In this document: piece by piece, positions 1-11,086 of the stretch
How positions within the stretch are numbered: the first letter of the stretch is position 1
Layout of the letters: each line of letters begins with the position of its first letter
Source of the DNA: Lycocorax pyrrhopterus obiensis
Lineage: Eukaryota; Chordata; Aves; Passeriformes; Paradisaeidae
Reading direction: 5' to 3'
Length of the DNA: 64,000 nucleotides
NCBI GenBank assembly: GCA_014706295.1
Contig: JACSVZ010000011.1
Span: forward strand, 3,226,663-3,290,662
Position numbers and translations under genes: made by a program
Notes under the pieces: model-generated
The model's input: the letters and a program-made list of their open reading frames with translations, nothing else
Told to the model about the DNA's origin: nothing
Database searches by the model: none

Positions 1-1367
1 GAATATACAAGAAGCAAAAGAAGAGAAAATACAACATAGCAGGCCTTCTTTAAAAGAGCCCATGAAATGACACTCCAAGTCTAAAGGATAAGATTCCCAG
101 CTCAGCAGAGACTGTGGAGCAGATATGACTTTCACGTTGTTGGCAGAGGTTTCCCTGGGTTATACTCCCACAAGTTATTATTTCATTGGAAATAACGCCT
201 CTCACCTGTGGTTAAACATGACAAATACTTTAACAGAACCACACCATGCCAGGATAACACTCCCCTATGTAGATTGTCCTGGTTTTACTTTGAGATATTA
301 TGCATTGGCAGCTCAGTATAGTTGACAGAAAACATCCTTGTTAAGCAGCCTACAATATCCTCGAAATGTAGCTCTAGTCCAGCTACATTATCCTTGAAAA
401 TGAGTTCTGTGAGGACATAACTCACCAACAGTGATGGGTCAGAACTGGGCACTTCCAAAGTTCTGAAGCCTTGCAGAAAGCAGCCTGTGTCGAGCCACAA
501 GGCTCTTTCTAATCTGACACCAGAGGTGGTTTTCATTTTTTTCTATAAGACATTTGGACTTAGCAAAGCCTGTGGCTAAGGGTGTGAGATTAGTTCTGCT
601 GAGAAGAATCTCAGTGTTATAGTCTTGATAAATAGGAAAGCTGTCAGGGTCATTCTCGGATCCCTGTGTGTTCTCCTTTCTCTCACCCCTATACCTTTCC
701 ATTAGGTTCTTGTATTTGGCTGTAAGGTAGAAGGTGCTTTGTGCTTCTCAGTTTCTAATTAAATGTGCTTCAGAGTAAGTCTTCTCGAGTGCTTCACTAC
801 AGCTGGCTCCACTAAAAGTTATTGAAGTACTATTGTTTTCTGTTAGTGACACAGAAATTCTTGAGAGGGGAAAAAAGAAGCTCTCAGTTCTTGTGAGAAA
901 AGGATTAACTTTGTCATAGAATCGTAGCAGAGTTACCTGGATTGCAGCCCCACAGGTCAGCAAGGCCAATTTGCTATTTGAAGAAAAATTATTATGAGTC
1001 TACTGCTAGATAAGGTCAATAGCTTTGTCTAGCACAGGTTTAGAAACCTCTGGTGACCGGTGATTTTATTACCTGAAAGGACAACCTCGCCCAAGGCAGC
1101 ACTGTCCTCCTAGAGAATTAGTGGTGGAGTGGTTTTTGTTGTTTGGGTTTTTTTTCGCTTATTTAACCTGACCCTTCGAAGCCTGAGTTTCTGCTTTTCT
1201 GAATCTTCAATGTGACCAAGAGGAGTTCAGGCCCATCACCCCTCAGTCCGTTGCAGTGTTCTATAACTAAAAATATATTTACAGATCTTGATCATCGTGA
1301 TTTTCTGGTGGCCCAGTTTTCCTTCCTCAAACATTGATTTTATTGTCTGTAAACCTTTGATTATGAG
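1..1367. other. Unique AT-rich DNA, no gene seen
   Basis: No frame here resembles a known protein, and the open frames are under about 125 codons, overlap on both strands and have no codon bias I can see. A G/T-rich tract lies at 1131-1157 (runs of T broken by GG and GGG). I see no repeat family in the rest. Confidence 0.6.
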
Positions 1368-1387
1368 TGTCCTGGTTTCAGTTAGGT

Positions 1388-1540
1388 GCTCCAGCAGGGC
1401 CATCCCAGAGCACAGGGCACAGCAGTGTGTCCATGGGGCTCTGCAATATCCCCAAGGAGGAGCCTGCACAGCCTCTCTGCACAATCTGCTCAGGGCTGGG
1501 CACTGCCCAGGGCAGAAGCTCTGCCTCCTGTTCAGAATGG
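1388..1540 (-). mobile_element. CR1 LINE fragment, old, both ends missing
   Basis: The stretch reads as reverse-complement CR1: it has the order GCAGGGCCATCCCAGAGCAC, then AATATCCCCAAGGAGGAGCC, then GCCTCTCTGCACAATCTGCTC, and a CTCCTGTTCAGAATGGA end. This is the layout of the C-terminal ORF2 part of several avian CR1 subfamilies. The 3' terminal ATTCTRTG repeat is absent, so this is an internal piece. It sits directly after the LTR-like string TGTCCTGGTTTCAG at 1368-1381, so it may be part of a composite repeat. The subfamily is not identified. Confidence 0.55.
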
Positions 1541-4500
1541 ATTCTAAAATTCCAGTACGTTTCTGTGTTTCCTGCTGTTGTTGACTGTGTGATGTTTGTA
1601 GCATTTTAGTGCAACGGAGTTGTGGCTATATGGGGATGTGCTAAACGACTTGAAAATGAAAGTGGGAATGAAGAGCAGGTCTTATGCTAATTATTGCCAC
1701 AGAGCCTTTTCCTTTTGGCCAGTGTGACCGAAGTGGCTGCTGCAGCCCAGTGGATGATTCTGTTTGAAACAATTTATTACCTCGTGATTGCAGGACATCG
1801 ATCTGTACCTCTGCAGGCAGCTACCTTCCTGCTCCTCTGCTTTATCTCCATGTTCAAGCTGCGCAAGAAGTGTAAAAACTCTCGTTAATTTTCCAAGCCA
1901 TCTCCTCTCTGCTACCTCAGTCCCACCTGATTGCATTGCAGTGGATTTCGACATCCAAGCTAGTGTATAACAGATTGCCTTCAAACTGTGGGGCAAACCC
2001 TTCTTTAATTCATACTGATGTCAAAAGAATTTTGACCACTTTGACACAGCCTGTTACAGAATGGCACTGATGTTGTAAAGCAAGGTTTTGGTATTTGAAT
2101 CCCGTGCTGGGAAATGGAAACTATGGGTTTCATTGAGAAGCCTGGAAAGCTTCCAAATGTATGTAATTTTACTTAAATTTTATTTAACCTGTCCACAAAA
2201 AGAGTCTGAACCACAAGCCAGTTATACTTTTTTTTCAGTTTAGGTTGGTTAGGCGGAGTTTGCTGAAGATTTCATTGTTTTATGCAACAAAATCAAACAT
2301 CTTCTGTCTTTCCCTCCTGTGTTTCTGACCTCTCCTTTTCTCAGTGGTGTTAGCGGTGCATGATGATGAAACAGTGGTATCTGTGCTGGTGCCAGGTGGT
2401 CATTTTCCTTTAATTCAGGTTCCAGGTACTGGAGCTGCTTGCTTTGCAGTAATTATTACTTGCTCTTGCTGCTCAAGCTGAGGGCAATTTTAGTGCCCAT
2501 TACAGGAAAGATTTTTAAACAAGGTAATTATCTACTTACCAGTAATTGGTGCAGTAGAGTAAGAAAAAATTCCACTGTGCTACCTGATGTATTTTCCCTC
2601 TAATCTCTGATAAAGATTCTCAGCTATGTTAATTGGCCTAGCTTGGTGGAAGCCAAATTCAGCTGTGGTTTATCTACCTGAGGGTCTGGCCTATCTTTAT
2701 TCTTTCTCTTTTACAAATCTACATTCCCTCTGCTTCATCCTTTCTTTTGATCTCCACTTCTTTTTCTGTTGTGTGCTTTGATGAACTTTAGCCACAAAAA
2801 ATATGTAAAACATAAAAATTATTTTTAAAGATGTATATATGTGCACACATCTGGAAGAGATTTTGTTAGGGAATAGCAGCCTTGAGAAAACAAGTCTGTA
2901 AAAGTTCAGAGATGTGGTAATTAAACTTCCCTGCATAAATTCTTTGTCTCCCCACTTGAGCTATCCAGAGCCTGTTGGCTTTCACAGCACTTGACATTTT
3001 GATAGCCTTTGCATTTTAAGCCAGTTTCATTTCATCTCATCCAACACCTAGTTCAATCTAATTTCATTTTTGGATTAGTGGAACAGAGACTGAATTCAGC
3101 TTGGAAAAGTTTGATTTCCCTGACTTGGAGAGCATCATTTAGGAATTCTCTTTTAAAGGCAACAAGGCAATCTAATTCTTGGTGCAAAATTTAGATGCTT
3201 TACACATAACATAATTCAGATTTTTGTTACCTCTTTTGCTACATACCTTTCAAATAAGAGAGTGTTAACGTTCTCATTAACTTTTTAACTCCAGTGCATT
3301 TGTGGAGAATCAGCTCTCAGAATCTGTAAAAGAACCTCTCCTGCTTTTGCACCTTCTGCAGATTTCTTTGGACTGCTTGAGTCTTAACTCATGGTTATGG
3401 TGAATCAACATCGGCATTTCTGGTTCTTCTCCAAGAAGATTATAATGTTGATAACAGGAGATTTCTTCCTTTTCTGAGAGGTAGCTGATTATTGATAATG
3501 CAAAAATAATTGTTCTCATCCTCATACTGGGTTAGTTGTTTAGTACCCTGTAGGTACTTATCAGTCTATTCTGAGAGAAGTAGTTACCCAGCATTTGGGA
3601 TGTAAATGGTGCTGTTTCAGTTCTTATTAATTATAGGTCTGATCAAAACTTAAATGTCCTAAAAAGAGGGGGAAAAATCCTAAAGCTACATAGAACAGGA
3701 GAAAAAAAAATAATCAGTTGATGTTGTGAATAGTGTGTGTGTGTGTGTATATATATATATATCTCACATCAAATCCATGGGAATTTGTTTGATTCCATGT
3801 TTTATTTCCACCATCATTACCATATTCTTTATCTAAAAAAAAAGGATACTGTTCACATTCTTCCCTAATTTCTTCTCTGCGAAGAAATTCCACCCCACGA
3901 ACTCCATCAATATATAGAACTTTTCCGCATGACAGTGTCACTCTGTGTGCTGAGAGGGGCATGATAGGAAGAGAAATGAGATTATATTGGTGTCATTACT
4001 AATCGAGTTCTGATGCTGGAGTTCATTAAGGAAACACAGCTCTGCAGCCAAGACCTTCCTATGAAAATTTACAACATTAAGGGGCCTGCACAGTACCAAA
4101 ATCACATTTCAACTGAGGTATTATATAGGCTTTGTGTTACATTTACATACTTGATTAAGAATATATTAATTATGAGTTCTGTCAATTTACTGAAGAGCAA
4201 CTTAATTTTGCAAAAAGAGCAGTTAAACATTCACCATTGTAGTTCCTACAAATGAGGCACTGTGGGACCATTCCTATTGATTAGACACGTTATCCTGCTA
4301 TGAGTGGCCAAAACCAGCCTGCAAATTGTGCACAGATGGAAAATTCCAATAGAAGGCAACCACACAATATTGTGTGATGCAGCATCTGATGGGGTTTTAT
4401 TTAATCCCATGACTGACCATGTGATCAAAGGAATTTGTAGACTCCATGAACTAGACCTGAATGAGAATAAAGTTTTCTAATGGATGATTTTTTGAGAAGA

Positions 4501-6794
4501 AATAGAAAAATAATGAAGAAATAAAGTAGAGCTGAAGCTTTAGTAAGCTCAGAAGATCACTAGGTAAAATCTGCTGTCTAGGGGGAAAAGGGATTCTGGA
4601 GGGGTTGACAGTTACTTAAGGAAGAAATATTAAGACCAGAAAAAAAAGAACAAAAGCTCTCCTAAAAAGAAGGCGGCACAGGAAGATTAGTGGCACACCA
4701 AGCTGGCTAAATAATGAATTCTTCAATGACTTGATGATGAAAAAGAAGCCTATAGAAAATAGAAAAGGAGTCAAAGTATTAAAAGTGTAAATATAAAAAA
4801 AAAAAATAGCACAGAAATATAAGCAAAACATCAAGAGAGCTCACAAATCACAGAAAGAATAAAAGGCAGGATTCTGTAAGTACATACGTAAGTAAGAGAG
4901 AAATGAAGGGAAGAGCTGATCTGCTCCTCAGATGAGAAGGAAAATAAATGACAGCAGATGTTTTTAAAAGGTCAAGGTGTTAACATCTCTTCTGCATCAG
5001 CCTTAACTATAAAGCTGTGCTGTGATAATTTTAAAGGAACTAGCAGTAGTGTCAAAGGAAAAAGGCCTTGTGATAGTAGCAGGAAAGATCAGACCAGAGA
5101 CTCCTTTGTAAGTCAGGTGCTTACACATCAGCTGATCTGGGAGACTCATCAAACTGCTTGAGAGAATTGACTGAAGCTGCTGGAGGCATTGGGGGTGTCT
5201 TTGAAACACGGGATGGCTAAAGGTCCAAAGAAGCGCAAATTGGGAAGGTATTCAGCTATTTTAAGAAAGAGGAGAAAGTGAGAGGCTGGGCTTATGAGTC
5301 AGATGGGAACAAATAATGAAACTGTTTCTTTACAAACACACACAGTCGGTGAGAGCATTGATAGAACAGAATCATAAAAGAAATCATGGCAAAACAGTGC
5401 CATTTCTTTTGTTATAGCAGGTGTTTTATTGATATGTGTGAAGTATTAGATGTTCTATAGCTCTTCATTTTTTTATAAAACATATAACTCCATCTAATAG
5501 CAGGATACTCTCATTGGTAAGTTAAAAACCTACTCTAGAAGAAACTGTTATAAAGCACCTTAGAGAATCATACCCAGAAAGTATTTTTCAGTGGCCCACC
5601 ACCTAACTGGGAAGATTCATTGAGAGTGATGATGCAGAAAGTTAAGCAGGATATTAGGGAAAAAAAAAATTGCTCTGGGTAAGTTTTGCTGGAGAAATTG
5701 TCTTAGACTGCTGCAGAATGTCATCACTTCTAGCAAAAAATTAACCTACTTACCTCAGAAATTGTTTCCATAAAGTTGTTTTTTTCATGGGACAGAGAAT
5801 AGTCTAGATTTTCTTTTAGAGCTTTTCTTTTAATATCTATACTCTAAAAATACAAGTCTCATAATTTTCAAGAGGAAAAACACAGAATAGTTTTATTTTC
5901 TCCACATAAATTAATAAGATTGTTTAAATTCTTTATGCATCAGTTATGGTCTGAACTTCCAGAAATTTCTGTTGCTCAAACATACTTCTTAGCCCAAACT
6001 CAATTTGAAATTGAATTTCGTGTAATTGATTATTCAGAAGGTTTGAAAAACAAATGGTGTCTGTAACCCGATCCATTTGCAGGCTTTCACAGCTTCGAGT
6101 CATTGCTTTGTCCTTGGAACCTATTGCTCTGAACCTACAGTAATAATTAAAGAACAGGATTTAAAAATGTATGACTTTATATCATACCTCCCCAACAGTA
6201 TTATACTTAATATTCTGCTCTCCAGGGCACTGGTATTTCAGATCTCCTTGGGCTGTTCTTCCTGAGGCAGAGGGGAAGGCCACTGTCCTCTCTTCCTCAC
6301 CCTTTAAGCACAGCCCGGCCTCATGATTATAAACACACAGGGTTGATCATGAGACTCCACATCTCGATGTGATTATCTCAACTCGTTTGTGTTGAGTGTG
6401 TGTAGAGAATTTAATGAGAGGAAAGACTTCTGTGATCCTCACTAATAACAAAATGGTGCTGGAAATCCTGCCTCTCTCGAATTTGATTCAGTCCTGTCAT
6501 AGATTTGTGCATCTTGAAGTATTGATCACTCACAAAATGGATGAGGAGCCAGACAAAAAGCAGGTGTGAGTTGTGTGTTTAATATCACTTTCCCTTGCCC
6601 TCAAGGTAACAGACATGCTGGAGTGCACCAAGGTGTGACAGTGAGTCTCCAGCTGAAGGGAAACACTCTGAAATGATTGATATTTACCATCTTGGTGTAT
6701 TTACAAACTGACATGCTTTAACACGAGTAATCATCTCCATGTCCCTTCCAGCTGTGCAGTTTAAGCACAAACTCACACCTCAGTTTTAAAATAA
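1541..6794. other. Unique AT-rich DNA, no gene seen
   Basis: This 5.2-kb stretch holds short open frames only, none with recognisable protein features. It contains a GT/AT microsatellite at 3733-3762 and scattered homopolymer A or T runs (for example about 4796-4806). I recognise no transposable element in it, although old decayed ones could be missed by eye. Confidence 0.55.
3733..3762. repeat. (GT)n(AT)n compound microsatellite
   Basis: About eight GT units run directly into about seven AT units. Such compound dinucleotide tracts are common and length-variable in vertebrate DNA. No function is inferred. Confidence 0.9.
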
Positions 6795-6955
6795 ATCATA
6801 GAATGGTTTGGGTTGAAAGGGAGCTTAAAGATCATCTTATCCCACCCCCTGTCTACCTTCCACTGTCCCAGGCTGCTCCAAGCCCTGCCCAGCCTGGCCT
6901 TGGACACTTCCAGGGATGGGGCAGCCACAGCTTCTCTGGGCAGCTGTTTCACTCT
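6795..6955 (-). mobile_element. CR1 LINE, 5'-truncated, minus strand
   Basis: The plus strand opens with ATCATAGAATGGTTTGGGTTG, the reverse complement of the CR1 3' end, followed by the usual CCACTGTCCCAGGCTGCTCC and GGACACTTCCAGGGATGGGG blocks. Read on the minus strand it encodes a recognisable relic of the ORF2 C terminus: an L-P-R-E-A-V-A-A-P-S-L-E-V-type motif followed by S-K-A-R-L. Homology fades after about 6950 in a T-rich stretch. The 3' end is intact and the 5' end missing, which is the normal result of CR1 target-primed insertion. Confidence 0.88.
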
Positions 6956-7236
6956 GTTATTTCTTTTTAAAAACATAGATTCACCACGTCCAGATTCCAT
7001 TTCCTTTCCACAGCCACTTGTGTTGTTCCCTTTTCCACCCTGACCTGCACTCACCAATTCAACAGGAAGCACACTGGATTTTGTTCTTACCCAAATGGGG
7101 AGACATACAGAATCTTCAGGAATCACACTGGCACGTGGTGATGCTAAACTATGTCGGAACATCATAACTCTATATAGATAATTATAAAAATCATGGCTGC
7201 ATATTTCTCATATGTATTTAATACCATAATGATCAT

Positions 7237-7350
7237 GGAATCACAGAATCATTTCGCTTGGAAGAGACTTCCAAGATCATCAAGTCAAACCTGTGACCCA
7301 TCCCCACCTTCTCACCTAGCCCAGAGCACTGAGTGCCTCGTCCAGTTGTG
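7237..7350 (-). mobile_element. CR1 LINE 3' end, different subfamily, minus strand
   Basis: The plus strand begins GAATCACAGAATCATTT and continues CTTGGAAGAGACTTCCAAGATCATCAAGTC, the reverse complement of the CR1 3' end of a subfamily distinct from the GGTTTGGGTTGGAAGGGACC type. It then runs through ...CACTGAGTGCCTCGTCCAGT before homology stops. The piece is short and strongly 5'-truncated. It lies about 280 bases from the previous CR1 in the same orientation and is a separate insertion, since it has its own 3' end. Confidence 0.75.
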
Positions 7351-9732
7351 TTATGAGGGACAGAAATGTATCACTCTGCTTTTCTGTAGCAAAGTAGTGT
7401 GAGGGCTCTTCCCCACTGGAGGTTCTATCCATGTAGCCAAGAAAGTGCAAAGCCAGTTCTTTCATGCAAGAGTTAATTTGAGAACTTGTATGAAATGCAT
7501 TCCCAGTTCTCTCATCAGAAGTGCTCTGACAAGGCTTTCTTGTGTCACGGGTGTGACAGGGGAAGGGCAGTGTGACCGCAGTGACCTGTTCCCTGTGGCC
7601 TGAGTGCAGTACCTGCAGCTCCAAAGACTAATCTTTATACATCCATGAAAATCCTGGGGCCATTTCTGTTCCCCTGAGCCTGGAAAGCCCACCCTGACTC
7701 CCTTCAGTCTCAGTGTGTGTGGTATGGATTTATGGAGGAGTCTGGTACATCTGCAGTGAAATATCTCCTTCTGTGCAGTAGGACAGAGGGAATGTTTTGG
7801 AAGGGTTATTCCTCAGAGGTCAGTGAGCTGGAAACATGGATCAGAGGCATCTCCAGTGGGGCTGCTCTCACTGTACACGCTCCAGTGGTAATCAGGGTTA
7901 GGAAGGCAACAAATAAAAGTGACAGAAAGGCAAAATTAAAGATCTATCATGAAAGAAGGAGGCAAGGGAAGATTTTTAATAAGTGGAGGAGTTAGTTTTC
8001 TCTTAATTAATGGCATTAATTTGGCTGACTGAACTGTGATCAGGGACTCTGATTCATCATCTGGACATCAAAAGCCTTTACGAGCTGACACCTCCTCATT
8101 TCTGCTGCCAATTCACAGAGATGCAACTCCACAAACTTGTGCAGTTGGTTCAAGTATCCTCCATGCACAACCAAATTAGGAGGAGCTTAAAGTAAATCAC
8201 TTGATCCATAGCAGTGTGAGAGTGATGGCCAGTTATATCAGGGCTGCAGGATTGGAGAGTGCAATTAGCTTCAAATTTGGAGAGATCGGAGAAAACAAAC
8301 AAGGATGCTGGTCAAGAGCTGCCAAACACTGAACCTCTGAGCTTTAGGCAGTTTTTCATTTAAAAAAAAAAAAAATCCCTTTTATTGCAAATGCATTTTT
8401 TACAGGAAAAGACACCAAAGTGTTCTGTAAGACACTTCTGAAATAGTGTAACTAGATTAAGGAAAAGTGAGTATCATAAAACTGCTTTTCTCAGGAAGGA
8501 GATCTATTTCCTTTCTGAGGACACTCTGTGGTGCAGTAATGTAGTATGCAAAATGAGAAATCACTTGTCTGTAGGTTTTGGGGGTGGGAATTGTGCTGTT
8601 GGCCCAAAAGTGGAATATGTGTTTCTTAAATGCTGGTGTAGAATGATTTCTAAAAGCCAGGGCTTGTTAACAGGTATCAAACCACCTTTGCTAAATCTGT
8701 CAGTTCTCATCCCTCTATGCTTACAGCAGATAATAGGTGTGATACACAATTCATCATGCACAGCCTCCTTCCTTATGCAAACATGAATAAACTGAGATGG
8801 GAAAAACTGAGATGAGGCTTTCTGCCCTTTATTCTGAACACAAATCTCTTTCCATCGCTGACATTGAGGAATCCCAAAGACGTAACACAAATAAAAGCAA
8901 ACACATATCAGTAGCATGTTGTCAATTATGCATAATTAATTTTTTTTCTTCAAGAACAGTGTTATGACAGGAATGACCTCTCACAAATAGTATAAAAAGC
9001 TGGAAAAAAAAAGTGCCTGTTAGTTATTGTGCTTTATTTAAATTGACATATCCTTAAAGATGAAGCTGGTGTTGATGCTTGTTAGAGTTGCCAGTTTTTG
9101 CATGATGGATTCTGTTTTCAGTTGCTTTAACTACAAATCTGCAAAGGACTAGCCAATATTTTTTGTATGAAAATTCTGCTAGAGCACAATTCACTACATT
9201 CCCAAATTCCCTTCATAGTAGACAACTGATAACAGGGTGAAATAATTTCCAAAGAGAAAATGGTTATGGAAGGTTTTGTTTTATTGTACCAAGAGAGTGA
9301 CAGTTGCTTTCTTTAAAAAGTGCCATTAGTTGACGTCCTAAAACTGGAGCATGATCTGTGGCAGATGAAAGTGCTCTTTGTTGGCAAAGCTGCCTGGCTT
9401 TGAAAAATTCCATATTATTCAAGTTGGAATTGGGTCAAGCTGGACAATTTATAGGGCCCAGTGGTATCAACACAAAAAGACCTGTTCTCACTCTAATCCT
9501 ATTTAGAAACTGAGATGGAAACCAAGCCTTTGGTGTCTGTTTATTCCCATCTCTGAAAACCTTGGCTGGCCATGACAGATCATGGCAGTCCCCTGTTGCT
9601 ATCAGTTAACTGCAGTTTGCATGCAGGAGAGTTGTGAAGGCTTGGTTTTTAGCAAATTCATTGCTAAATTGCTAAAGCCATGAGTGAGATTTCCAGTAGA
9701 ATATTCCACGTTATCATTAACGTGTTATCAGT
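7351..9732. other. Unique DNA, no gene seen
   Basis: This contains no recognised repeat apart from short A runs (about 8361-8373). Minus-strand frames at 7462-7692 and 8561-8917 and a plus-strand frame at 7717-7995 are open for 75-118 codons but resemble nothing I know and lack exon signals strong enough to call. Confidence 0.5.
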
Positions 9733-9830
9733 CCTCCTCTGGGCTCTCTGCAGCAGCTCCAGGTCCTTCCTGTGCTGGGCCCCAGGGCTGGGGTCTCACC
9801 TGAGGGGGCAGAGGGGCAGAATCTCCCCTT
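9733..9830 (-). mobile_element. CR1 LINE internal fragment, minus strand
   Basis: CCTCCTCTGGGCTCTCTGCA, then GCAGCTCCAGGTCCTTCCTG, then GGGGTCTCACCTGAGGGGGC and GAGGGGCAGAATCTCCCC match the reverse complement of the CR1 segment that encodes the ORF2 region near V-R-P-H-L-E-Y-C-V-Q. The same order occurs in the larger minus-strand copy at about 17,550-17,680. Both the CR1 3' end and anything upstream are missing, so this is a relic of an older insertion. Confidence 0.75.
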
Positions 9831-10632
9831 GATCCATGTAGAAAAATGTCCTGGAAGCTCAGCGTCCATGCAGAAATCATCAGCTGGATTTTATAGAATT
9901 GACTCTAAGATCATCTTATGATGCTTTTCAACACACAGGACATTTAATTCCTTGCAGTTTCAGCTGATAATTTTGGCAACCCTGTCCACTTTCAGTCTGA
10001 ATTTTGCCTGCTCACGGCTGAACCTTTTGCACTTTGAGAATTTTGGTAATTGCAAATAGGCATTTCTCTGTCTTCTGCACTCTCTTGGAACGTTTTCTTC
10101 CTGCACCCGGCTTCGTAAGGTGTTTTGAAAGGCTTCTGTTTTAAAGGTTAAGATAAATTTCATAACTTGCAGTTTCTGATAAACATGCACTATATTCCTG
10201 TTTCACCATACTGAGGAACATTTATTTTTCAGTTCTTTAGCAGGAAGCTCCATCCATACCACAGGAGTGACAGCACAGGGTTTTTGGCCTGTCAGCTGCA
10301 CACGCTTGTCTGGTTTAGAGTATGGCAAATTACTTTGCTCAGGACAGAATGCACAAAAAGTGTCAAACACTCAATTAGAAATACAACTAAAAATACTCAT
10401 AAGCCTCATTCTTGTAGGCTCAATTTCTCTGCCTCTAAGGATAAGACAATTAACATTGATGGCTTCAAATAAGTTACCCTAAATGTAGCTAAGTAGACAT
10501 TCATGTGTAAATTGAAAGCTTTTGCATGTGTGTGTGTGAAAACTGCTTAAGTTTATTCAGAAACCACGCTGGTATTTTTGAGATAAATGCAAAACATTGG
10601 CATGAGAATGATAAAAATTGAATTATTGCATA
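9831..10632. other. Unique AT-rich DNA, no gene seen
   Basis: There is a short GT run near 10,527-10,538. No exon, RNA gene or repeat family is recognised. Confidence 0.55.
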
Positions 10633-11086
10633 GAGCCCAGAGGAGGCAGCAGCATGATCAGAGGGATGGAGCAGCTCTGCTGGCAGGAAAGGCTGCCAGA
10701 GCTGGGATTGTTCAGCCTGGAGAGGAGAAGCTTTGGGGGGACCTCAGTGTGGCCTTGCAGGGCCTGAAGGAGCTGCAGGAAAGCTGGAGAGAGACAATGG
10801 CCAAGGGCTGGAGGGCCAGGACACAGGGAATGGCTTCCCAGTGCCAGAGGGCAGGGCTGGATGGGATCTTGGGCAGGAATTGTTCCCTGGGAGGGTGGGC
10901 AGGCCCTGGCACAGGGTGCCCAGAGCAGCTGTGGCTGCCCCTGGATCCCTGGCAGTGCCCAAGGCCAGGTTGGCCATTGGGGCTTGGAGCAGCCTGGGAC
11001 AGTGGAAGGTGTCCCTGCCCATGGCAGGGGTGGCACTGGGTGGGCTTTAAGGTCCCTTCCAACCCAAACCATTCCATGATTCTGTG
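10633..11086 (+). mobile_element. CR1 LINE, 5'-truncated, plus strand, little-diverged
   Basis: This is one of the clearest CR1 copies in the window. It starts in the ORF2 C-terminal segment (AGGATGGAGCAGCTCTGCTG-like area, then GGGATTGTTCAGCCTGGAGA) and runs to an intact 3' end, CCATTCCATGATTCTGTG. ORF2 relics are visible in frame from about 10,733 to 11,050: a G-F-P-V-P-E-G-R-type stretch, W-H-R-V-P-R-A-A-V-A-A-P, then K-A-R-L. These correspond to the family's conserved G-F-K-L...R-L-P-R-E-V-V...F-K-A-R-L end. From about 10,800 it is nearly identical to the copies at 38.1 and 58.0 kb, so the subfamily was probably recently active. Confidence 0.95.
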
